Origin: CAYYNP01 sp964472545
GTDB taxonomy: Bacteria; Planctomycetota; Planctomycetia; Pirellulales; Thermoguttaceae
Reading direction: 5' to 3'
Assembly: GCA_964472545.1 (NCBI GenBank)
Contig: CAYYNP010000198.1
Span: 1 to 19,291 of the forward strand
DNA: 19,291 nucleotides
Of this stretch, positions 1 to 6,878 are shown piece by piece. Below the pieces are notes generated by a model. It saw only the letters and a list, made by a program, of their open reading frames with translations, had not been told where the DNA came from and ran no database searches. A program made the position numbers and the translations under genes. Positions within the stretch are counted from its first letter, which is position 1; every line of letters starts with the position of its first letter.

Positions 1-103
1 CAGGTTCTCTCGGGCCACGGCTTGGTCTTCCGTTTCCAGCAGTTGCCACAACCGTGCCGGAGGGCAGCACGTCTTGAAATCCAATTCCCCCCAGATAGGG
101 GCA

Positions 104-131
104 TTGATTCTGGCTGCCAGTTTGGGATAAT
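104..131 (+). promoter_or_regulatory. Candidate sigma70-type promoter for the modular exported protein
   Basis: A TTGATT box at 104-109 and a GATAAT box at 126-131 are separated by 16 nt, about 100 nt upstream of the chosen start codon at 232. This is a match by eye only. A GC-rich genome has few AT-rich hexamers, which makes it plausible. Confidence 0.4.
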
Positions 132-231
132 GCCGTTTCTCCAAACGCCGTTTCCCGAGGAGGACGGGCCAGTCCTTGAGGGAATCGGCAGGACCCGTGT
201 AGCAAGGGCATCAACGCCAGGGAGGTTGGCT

Positions 232-2547
232 ATGGGTCGTTTCTTCGGAAGATCCTCTCACGTTGGTCGGATCGGTCGCGCGCGGCGGGCCGGGTACAAT
301 TCGCCGTTCGGGCACGATCCGCGTCGTGGCCGCCGTACTCGACGTTGTGCATTCGAGCCGCTGGAGCATCGCACGCTGCTCGACGGCAGCGGGCTTTCGG
401 TGGGCGACGATTCCTATGCCGTGTTGCCCGACACGACGCTGCACGGCGGGCTCGTCAACGGCACGTTCGAGGCCGGCGGGATGACCGGCTGGGCGCCCTA
501 CACGACGCCCGGCGGAACGCTCGGTGGGGCCGGCTTCCCCGACATCGTGTCGTTCGACACCAACGGCGACGGCGTGAAGACCAACAGCCTGCAACTGATG
601 GTCGGCGACGGCGGCGGCGGCGCCTACCAGGACGTGGCGTTGGCGGCGGGTGAGGTGACCATCACGGTCGACGTGGCGACCACTTGCCCGGTGGCAAATC
701 CCGAAGGCGGCTTGTTCGAGTTGCTGCTCGACGGAGAAGTCGTCGCCAGCCATGACTTCAAAGCGATAACGGCCAACAACGCGCAGCGTACGACCCTCAG
801 CGCCACGCTCACCGACGTAACGGCGGGCGATCATGAGATCCGCATTAAGGTGACTCGCGGGGATCCCAGCCAGTACGGTGGCTCGCCGCTTGCCCACATC
901 GACAACGTTCGGGTCTTCGGCAATGCGGCGGGCGTGTTGGCCAACGACTTCCGCCTTGACGGCGAGACCGTCGAGACTCGCTTGGTTACCTGGCCGGAGC
1001 ACGGGACGCTGGAGCTGAATCCCGACGGCACGTTCCGCTACGAGCCCGAGGCCGGATTCACCGGCACCGACAGTTTCGTCTACAAGGCGGTCGGGCCGGG
1101 CGAGGGCCTCACGCTGTACACCGTCGACAGGGTCAACGACAAGCTGCTGAAGCTCGACGCCACCACCGCGGCGGCGTCGGTCGTCGGGGCCATCGGCCAC
1201 GACATGCACACGGTCGACCTGACCTATCTCGACGGACTCTTGTACGCGTTGAACGTGGGCGGGGGGAAGTTTGAATTGGTGGGCATCGACCCGGCCACGG
1301 GGGCAAAAGTCTCCGTCGTGCCGGTGACAATCTCCAAGCTGACGGTCGCCAAGGGGCTCACTGCGCTGGGCGATTCGCTCTATGTTGTCTACTCCGTCAA
1401 GTCGTCTTACTGCGGCAACGCCTGCGGAGCGGCGCAGTATCTTGGCCGGCTCAACCGCGAAACCGGAGCGATCTCGGGCCTAGTCAACTACCGCTCGCTG
1501 GACGGCGGCTTCAACCACGACTTCCATGCGCTGGCCACCGACGCCGAAGGGAGAATCATCGCCAGCCGCGAGTACTGGGACACCATCAAGAAATGGTACC
1601 TCGGTTTTGATCCCCCAAGTTTTAGCAACATTGGCGGAGGCTATCCGCCGGACGCGAGCGTGAACGACACGACGACCGCCGGCCGTAGCTACTACGTCCT
1701 AAACACCGGCGGGAAGCTGCTGCACCGATACGACCCGAGAGACTCGGGATACTCCCATGTCGTCGAAAACGTCCCCCTCGGCCCCGTCGGCAGCTTGCTC
1801 GGCGGTGTGGCTTACGCGCCCGACCTGGAGGTCCAAGCGGCCACGGTGACCATCCATGTATCGTCCATCGTGGGCACGGTCGAAGCGCGACACCTCTTCT
1901 ACAACGCCTCGTCGTTCGACGGCGAGAACCCGGCCGCCAACGCCGACGACGACCTGGCGATTGCCTCCGACAAGACCGCGTTGCTGCCGGGCGAAACGGC
2001 CGATTTCGCCAACTACAGCACTTACGGCCGCGGTATCAACGGCGTGATGGTCGACTTGGCCGGGCTGCCGGAGGGGACGACCCCCGAGGCGAGTGATTTT
2101 CAGTTCCGGGTCGGAAACGACGATGAACCCGGCAATTGGCTGCCGGCGCCGGAACCGGCCGCCGTCACGCTGCGCACCGGCGCCGGCGTCGGCGGCTCCG
2201 ATCGCGTGTCGATCGTTTGGCCGGACAACGCCATCCGCAACACGTGGCTCGAAGTGACCGCGCTGGCCGACGGCCTCGGGCTGATCGAAGACGACGTCTT
2301 CTACTTCGGCAACGCCGTGGCCGATTCCGGCAATTCGGCCACCGACGCCCAAACGAACGTCACCGATCTGCTGTTGGCCAGGAACAACACGCGCACGTTT
2401 CTCAACCCCGCCGCGATCGACGATCCCTACGACTACGACCGCGATCAGCGATGCAACGTCACCGACGTGCTGCTGGCCAGAAACAACGTGACCAACTTCC
2501 TCACCGCGTTGAGCCTGCTCGATCTCTCGGGCGACGACGACGGGTAA
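232..2547 (+). CDS. Large exported modular protein: nested cadherin-like domain, beta-propeller-like domain, dockerin-like C-terminus
   Basis: Predicted extracellular structural or adhesive protein of 771 residues. The ATG at 232 is preferred over the open frame upstream because an AGGGAGG ribosome site lies at 219-225. Residues 41-50 (FEPLEHRTLL) form the N-terminal signature common on planctomycete secreted proteins. A cadherin-like (Big_9 type) domain begins with DDSY at about residue 59, resumes at GVLAND (234) and the GTDSFVYKA strand (about 280-288), and closes with AATVTIHVS (536). Between these pieces lie a jelly-roll-like segment (74-233, from LVNGTFE to HIDNVRVFG) and a propeller-like segment (293-533). 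Residues about 548-703 match a module frequent before planctomycete dockerins. The C-terminus (about 704-771) has two LLARNN-type repeats with Asp/Asn-rich loops, as in type I dockerins. Substrate and partner are unknown. Confidence 0.85.
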   Translation: MGRFFGRSSHVGRIGRARRAGYNSPFGHDPRRGRRTRRCAFEPLEHRTLLDGSGLSVGDDSYAVLPDTTLHGGLVNGTFEAGGMTGWAPYTTPGGTLGGAGFPDIVSFDTNGDGVKTNSLQLMVGDGGGGAYQDVALAAGEVTITVDVATTCPVANPEGGLFELLLDGEVVASHDFKAITANNAQRTTLSATLTDVTAGDHEIRIKVTRGDPSQYGGSPLAHIDNVRVFGNAAGVLANDFRLDGETVETRLVTWPEHGTLELNPDGTFRYEPEAGFTGTDSFVYKAVGPGEGLTLYTVDRVNDKLLKLDATTAAASVVGAIGHDMHTVDLTYLDGLLYALNVGGGKFELVGIDPATGAKVSVVPVTISKLTVAKGLTALGDSLYVVYSVKSSYCGNACGAAQYLGRLNRETGAISGLVNYRSLDGGFNHDFHALATDAEGRIIASREYWDTIKKWYLGFDPPSFSNIGGGYPPDASVNDTTTAGRSYYVLNTGGKLLHRYDPRDSGYSHVVENVPLGPVGSLLGGVAYAPDLEVQAATVTIHVSSIVGTVEARHLFYNASSFDGENPAANADDDLAIASDKTALLPGETADFANYSTYGRGINGVMVDLAGLPEGTTPEASDFQFRVGNDDEPGNWLPAPEPAAVTLRTGAGVGGSDRVSIVWPDNAIRNTWLEVTALADGLGLIEDDVFYFGNAVADSGNSATDAQTNVTDLLLARNNTRTFLNPAAIDDPYDYDRDQRCNVTDVLLARNNVTNFLTALSLLDLSGDDDG

Positions 2548-2624
2548 TCCGACTTCACCGACGACGCAGCCTCAGGTGCCGAAAGGCTGTCTGCTTCTCC
2601 CAAGCGGGGCGATAGAGGCACGTA

Positions 2625-2644
2625 GACTCCCCACGGCAGGAGTC
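2625..2644. terminator. Weak hairpin between convergent genes
   Basis: GACTCC (2625-2630) and GGAGTC (2639-2644) can pair around an 8-nt loop in the 110-nt gap between convergent genes. There is no T-tract, so a terminator role is only suggested by position. Confidence 0.2.
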
Positions 2645-2657
2645 CGCGCCGAGAGAA

Positions 2658-3335
2658 CTACTTCGCCTGCGCACGATATACCGAGATCGTACCGCTGACG
2701 CCGATTTCGGTCGTCGTCGCCACCTTCGCGGTGAGCACCTTCGATTTGTACTTCTTGACCAGGTCGTCGATGAACTTCTTGTGTGCCGCGTTGGTCATGG
2801 TCTTCTTCACGCCGGCGCCCCAACTTACGGTGATCGTGATACGTTCGCTCGACTTGACGACTTTCTTGGGCTGGCTCTTGAGATAGAGTTCCCGAGCGCG
2901 GACGATCTTCTCCTTGGTACCGTTGCCGGTGCGATCGACGTTCTGTTCCAGAACGGTGAGCGACCCCCGCACGATGGCCGTCGAGGCGACCGACGTGTGG
3001 TGGTCGTAGCCGATGATTGCCGCCCCGGGCAGATTCTGATAGTAGGTTATTTCTTCGCCGCCGGAGAACACCAGCGAGACGGCTTTCTCCTTCGTCACGT
3101 CGCTCTTGTAGTTGCGAAACTGAATCACGTCGCCGGCCAGCGCCTTCTCGACGGCGACCTTGCTGCCCCAAACGTAGTCGGCGTTGGCGGTGACCTTGCC
3201 GTAGTCTTCGGCGGACTTCGCCCCCGCGTGTTTCAGCGCCTGATCGGCCAGATCGAAGCACTCGCCAGTTCCGACCTTTTGGCCGACTTTCGACTTGGAG
3301 AAACTCACGACCTTGCTCTGAATTGAATCACCCAT
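2658..3335 (-). CDS. Predicted papain-fold (CHAP/NlpC-P60-like) cysteine hydrolase, cytoplasmic or non-classically released
   Basis: The 225-residue protein starts at the ATG at 3335, with GGAGGGA at 3342-3348. I assign it to the CHAP/NlpC-P60-like superfamily from motif order, not from a database match. GTGECFDLADQAL carries the putative nucleophile Cys26. GDVIQF at 68-73 is the typical strand after the active-site helix. DHHTSVA supplies His112 or His113, and LEQN at 129-132 could supply the third polar residue. Such folds cleave peptide or amide bonds, often in peptidoglycan. No signal peptide or membrane segment is visible, which is unusual beside exported neighbours. The Lys-rich C-terminal third (about residues 150-225) has alternating strand-like segments and no recognised domain. 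It is the last of four minus-strand genes, 190 nt below the C25 peptidase. Substrate unknown. Confidence 0.7.
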   Translation of the reverse strand: MGDSIQSKVVSFSKSKVGQKVGTGECFDLADQALKHAGAKSAEDYGKVTANADYVWGSKVAVEKALAGDVIQFRNYKSDVTKEKAVSLVFSGGEEITYYQNLPGAAIIGYDHHTSVASTAIVRGSLTVLEQNVDRTGNGTKEKIVRARELYLKSQPKKVVKSSERITITVSWGAGVKKTMTNAAHKKFIDDLVKKYKSKVLTAKVATTTEIGVSGTISVYRAQAK

Positions 3336-3525
3336 GATCGTTCCCTCCGGTTCGGACCGCGAGCCAGTTGTTGTTGCCGCCTACGATGATTATCGTCGCA
3401 GGACGTGCCGAGTTGCTTGCTTTCCGGCCGCCGAGCGCTCAAGATCCCTTAGCGCCCCCCGGTTCGTCGCACTCTGGGGGCTCGCTGCGCTCGACCCCAC
3501 CCATCAACCTCACGGCCGCAGAATG

Positions 3526-5166
3526 CTAATCCCGCGTTTCCCCGCCGTCCGGCCTTGCATAGTCCTTATGGATCACTGTGAGTCTGGCTGCGGAGGCCGC
3601 GTGGCCGTCGGCACTCTCGATAAACGCGCGGACGTAGTACGTGCCCACGATCGAATCAGGCACTTCCAGTCGAGCCGAGAAACGGCCGTTTTCCACCGTC
3701 ACGTCGGCCGAGGTGATCCGATCGTCGTTCGCCCGACGGTAGATCTCCTGAAACTCGGCCACGGCATCGTCGGTCTGTGGGTACTCGTCGCGTGGCGGGG
3801 GCCGAAACGACAGCCGGCCGCGCGGAGCCACCAACTCGACAAACCCGCGGCCGTCGACCGGCGACGTCCCCGCGACCGATAGCGGCCTGCCGGCCGTGGC
3901 GGTCGGCGGCGAGGCAAGCTGGATCCGTTGCGGGTGCTTCAGTCGCAGCAGTGGATCGCCCAGCAGGTTGAACAGCCAGAGGTGTTCCGCCCGTTCGGCT
4001 TCGAGTTGTTTGGCCGTGGGGCTGATCATCGCAGCGATCCGGTCGAGCGATTTGCGGCGCTTGTCCTCCGGGCCGGGCTCCTTCATCATGTTCCGCTTGG
4101 CCGCCAACAGGGCCTCGCCGAGGGTCGCCTCGCGACGGACGAAACAGCGGTCCAGCAGTCCGTCGGCCAGCGCGGCCATCGAGTAGGGCATCGTTACGCG
4201 CGACCCGGCCACCACGGCCACCGGCCCGCCCGGCTGGCGCAGCAGCGTTTCGCCCAGACATTCGGCGTTGCCGTCGAAAGCCCCGGTGTAGCAGGCAAAG
4301 AACAGGGCGATCGGACGGCCGCGCTGGCAGCGAAGCTTCGGCGCGTCGGCCGTGCTGAGACAATGATGCCACGCCCCCGGCACGCGGACCGGACGCACGC
4401 GATGCGGGGCCCCGTCGCCGATGTAGACCCAAAACCAGCAGCCCTCGTTGAAACGCCGCAGCACCGTCTCGTTGAATTGCCGCGGATCGGGGAAGTACGG
4501 GCTGCGCCAATTGCCGTAGGTCATCGAAATGCGATACGCCGCCGGGATGCCCTCGGTAAGAAACTTCTTGGCCGTCGATTCGAGCACGGCGTCGGCGATC
4601 GGGCCAAACTCACCCAATCCGGCCACGAAGTTCAACTGCCGCCGCCAGGGGCCGAAGTCCGTCGAGCGTTCGTACGCCAGGATCTTGGTCACTAGGCCGC
4701 GCAGCTCTTCGGGTGTGTCGGCCGAAAGCCGCCCGACGGCCACCTCCGGCAGCCGGTCGCCGTCGAAGTCGGCGTAGTAGTTATCGGTGCCGATGGTCGG
4801 CTCCGAGCCGAACTGCACGTTCACCTCGGCCTTGGCCTGATAGGCCGGAACGCATCGTGCCCGAATCTTTGGGTCGCTCTTGGCGTCCGGATCGGCATCG
4901 CCGACGAGCACGACGAACTTCAGCCGCCCGCCCTTGCCCGCCTCGACTATCCGCCGGCGAATCTCCTCCGGCGTGCCGAGGTTCGACGTCAATACGACCG
5001 TGTGGCCCTGCCCGGTGCGGAAGTCGACCCAGGGCTGAAGCGTCTCGCGAAACGGCTCCGGACAAACGACCACGGTATCGGGCGCGGCCTGCGGCAGAAT
5101 GGTCAGCAATGTTAGTAGTACGGGAGACACGGTTGGTTCTCGCTTCTCGGGCTTACACACGGACAT
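3526..5166 (-). CDS. Secreted gingipain-like peptidase (family C25) with altered His motif
   Basis: Encodes 546 residues resembling peptidase family C25, caspase-fold cysteine peptidases that in gingipains cleave after Arg or Lys outside the cell. A hydrophobic segment (residues 15-28) is the likely signal peptide. GTG at 5130 (residue 13) is an alternative start that would put this segment at the N-terminus. The N-terminal subdomain contains VVLVGDAD (85-92) and TDNYYADFDGD (127-137). ALFFACYTGAFDG (287-299) holds the putative nucleophile Cys292, and GSRVTMPY follows at 321. The preceding strand reads WVYIGDGAPHR, where C25 members usually have GHG, so the catalytic His is not at its usual place; His255 is nearby. 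The last 120 or so residues look like an immunoglobulin-type beta-sandwich. Cleavage specificity cannot be read. Confidence 0.8.
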   Translation of the reverse strand: MSVCKPEKREPTVSPVLLTLLTILPQAAPDTVVVCPEPFRETLQPWVDFRTGQGHTVVLTSNLGTPEEIRRRIVEAGKGGRLKFVVLVGDADPDAKSDPKIRARCVPAYQAKAEVNVQFGSEPTIGTDNYYADFDGDRLPEVAVGRLSADTPEELRGLVTKILAYERSTDFGPWRRQLNFVAGLGEFGPIADAVLESTAKKFLTEGIPAAYRISMTYGNWRSPYFPDPRQFNETVLRRFNEGCWFWVYIGDGAPHRVRPVRVPGAWHHCLSTADAPKLRCQRGRPIALFFACYTGAFDGNAECLGETLLRQPGGPVAVVAGSRVTMPYSMAALADGLLDRCFVRREATLGEALLAAKRNMMKEPGPEDKRRKSLDRIAAMISPTAKQLEAERAEHLWLFNLLGDPLLRLKHPQRIQLASPPTATAGRPLSVAGTSPVDGRGFVELVAPRGRLSFRPPPRDEYPQTDDAVAEFQEIYRRANDDRITSADVTVENGRFSARLEVPDSIVGTYYVRAFIESADGHAASAARLTVIHKDYARPDGGETRD

Positions 5167-5183
5167 CCACCGAAGAGTCTATC

Positions 5184-5200
5184 GCGGAACGGCGTTCCGC
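5184..5200. repeat. Short perfect hairpin upstream of the C25 peptidase gene
   Basis: GCGGAAC (5184-5190) and GTTCCGC (5194-5200) form a 7-bp perfect stem with a 3-nt loop, in the presumed 5' leader of the peptidase gene. It may be an attenuation or repeat-derived element. No function can be shown. Confidence 0.35.
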
Positions 5201-5246
5201 CGCAAGACACATTCGCGGGCGCGTAGCCGTGGGCGAGAAAAGCGAG

Positions 5247-5313
5247 AAAAGGGGGACAGGCTACTTTTTGGGCGGGAAGAAGGGATGCGAGAAAAGTAGC
5301 CTGTCCCCCTTTT
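5247..5313. repeat. REPIN-like inverted repeat A, also a candidate terminator
   Basis: Two perfect 22-bp inverted arms (5247-5268 and 5292-5313), with core GGGGGACAGGCTAC, enclose a 23-nt spacer. The element ends 3 nt past the TGA stop of the minus-strand ceramidase-like gene. Read on that strand, it forms a long stem followed by T-rich sequence, so it can serve as a terminator. The arms resemble intergenic repeats linked in other bacteria to REP-associated tyrosine transposases (general knowledge). No such transposase lies in this window. Confidence 0.75.
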
Positions 5314-5316
5314 TGT

Positions 5317-6765
5317 TCACGCGACTGCGTTAAGCAGTTCCAGCACCTTCGCCCTGATTTTCGGCTCGGCCTCGACCTCCAGGCAACTGCTGCGGGCTCG
5401 CCAGGTTGTGTAGCCGCCCAAAGCGTGTTGCTCCGGCGGGGCGATGTAGCCCTCGCAGCCGTTGGCCAGACTGACGTTGAACGTCGGCTTCAGCGGGCTG
5501 GCTCGCTTGATCGCCAGGCCGGTGACGCCGAACACCTCGTTGGGCATGGCGGTGATGCCCAGTTCGCCGAGGCGAATCGCCTGCAACTTCAACTCCCGCG
5601 TTCGGGACATTCCGGCCATCAGGACCGTCTCCCGGGCGTAGACCTCCGGGATCGACCGCGGCTTGCGCCCTGCCAGCTTGGCGAGGAACTCCTTGGCGTC
5701 GGCGATTTCGCGGTCGCTGGGCACCCGCACGCCCAACTCGAGCAGTTCCTCACACATTACAATCGGCACCCAGTCGCGATACTCGATCCGCCGATAGGCT
5801 TCCAGTGCCGCCCGAGACACGTCGTTACCCACCGAGACGTGATCGAACGCCCGCCGAGCGTGGTCGAAGTCGCAGCAGTTGGCATCGCCGCTGGTGCCGT
5901 TGGTCATCATCGCCACCGGCGGCGGCCCGGAGCCTTCCACGGCGATCGCCTCCTCGATCTTCCGACAGAAGACGCCAAAGTAGTCGGCCGAGATGGCCGG
6001 GCTGCCGGCGTAGTGGGTCGAGTAGTTGGCCAACAACGCAATCGGCCGGCGCTGGGGCGTTTGCAGCGACACGACCGACACGTCGGTATCTACCGGCCCC
6101 AAACGCCGCACAGCGTTCGGGTTGAGGTAGCCCGGGTTCATCTGGGCCCGGTCGTTTTGCTTGTCGCAATAGGGATTCGTGCGTGCCGTGCCGGGCTTCA
6201 TCAAATAGCGGCGGCAGAAGACGTTCTTGGGGTCTTTGCCCACGCCCCAGCCGATTCGCGCCGGCGCCAGGTTCTTCTGAGCCGCCGCGATCCCGGCGGC
6301 GATCCGGCCCGGCAGATACTCGGCGTAATCCGCGTCGCAACTGCTTCCCAAACAGCCGTTAACCGACGGAGCCGAATGGGTGTGTGTGGCCGAGACCAGC
6401 ATCCGTTCGACGGGAATGCCGGTAGCGCGCTCGGCCATCTGCTTGGCGTTGTCGAGCAGCGCCCGGGAGATCAGGCAGTTGTCGACCACGGCGATCGCGA
6501 TCTGCGTAGCGCCGTCGTCGAGCACCAGGCACCGCGCGTGCAGCGGGTCGACGACCTTGTCGGCGGTTCGTTCGCTCATGCCCCCGTTGACGATCACCGG
6601 CAGCTTCTTGGGCGTGATGTCGATCGCGTGCGCACCGGCACGCAACGTGCGGCCCGCCTTCGACTCCGCCGCCGCGGCCGACTTTGGCCGAGTTGTGATC
6701 CAACCGGCGGCCATCGCAGTCACCCCGGCGCTTACGAACTCCCGTCTGCTAGATTTGCGACTCAT
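5317..6765 (-). CDS. Tat-exported neutral/alkaline ceramidase-like hydrolase
   Basis: The 482-residue protein starts at the ATG at 6765, with GGGAGAA at 6771-6777. SSRREFVSAG (5-14) followed by a hydrophobic stretch is a twin-arginine signal. RAGAHAIDITP (42-52) is the usual opening of neutral ceramidase N-terminal domains. Candidate zinc ligands are His128 and His130 in ATHTHSAP and His251 in NYSTHYAG. NGTSGDANC (289-297) lies where characterised ceramidases carry their serine nucleophile loop, and here the sequence differs. Ceramidases release fatty acid from ceramide. Planctomycete relatives are numerous and mostly untested, so amide hydrolysis of another lipid or sugar is equally possible. 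It lies 113 nt downstream of the HzsA-like gene, with inverted repeats on both sides. Confidence 0.8.
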   Translation of the reverse strand: MSRKSSRREFVSAGVTAMAAGWITTRPKSAAAAESKAGRTLRAGAHAIDITPKKLPVIVNGGMSERTADKVVDPLHARCLVLDDGATQIAIAVVDNCLISRALLDNAKQMAERATGIPVERMLVSATHTHSAPSVNGCLGSSCDADYAEYLPGRIAAGIAAAQKNLAPARIGWGVGKDPKNVFCRRYLMKPGTARTNPYCDKQNDRAQMNPGYLNPNAVRRLGPVDTDVSVVSLQTPQRRPIALLANYSTHYAGSPAISADYFGVFCRKIEEAIAVEGSGPPPVAMMTNGTSGDANCCDFDHARRAFDHVSVGNDVSRAALEAYRRIEYRDWVPIVMCEELLELGVRVPSDREIADAKEFLAKLAGRKPRSIPEVYARETVLMAGMSRTRELKLQAIRLGELGITAMPNEVFGVTGLAIKRASPLKPTFNVSLANGCEGYIAPPEQHALGGYTTWRARSSCLEVEAEPKIRAKVLELLNAVA

Positions 6766-6784
6766 CTGGATTCTCCCGTGGTCT

Positions 6785-6867
6785 CCGTAGCCGAAGTCGC
6801 CAGACTTTGGCCATCTCGGCCCCGTCTTTTCTCCTGTTCCGCCAAAGTCTGGCGACTTCGGCTACGG
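6785..6867. repeat. REPIN-like inverted repeat B
   Basis: Perfect 27-bp arms (6785-6811 and 6841-6867) enclose a 29-nt spacer. Each arm is itself a near-palindrome: GCCGAAGTC and GACTTTGGC pair around a GCCA loop with one G-T pair. This is the expected form of two inverted REP units. The element lies in the 113-nt gap between two minus-strand genes, 12 nt after the upstream gene's stop, and spans most of that gap. Confidence 0.75.
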
Positions 6868-6878
6868 CGGTTGGCCAT

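Noticed and set aside
444..933. 8-bp direct repeat CGGCGGGC at both edges of the first nested domain (444-451 and 926-933), suggestive of an insertion footprint
   Set aside because: The copies are in different reading frames, and such G/C-only octamers are common by chance in this sequence.
211..1209. Long minus-strand open frame of 332 codons
   Set aside because: It lies entirely opposite the modular exported protein, whose motifs are clear. The Arg/Val/Gly-rich composition is typical of an antisense frame in GC-rich DNA.
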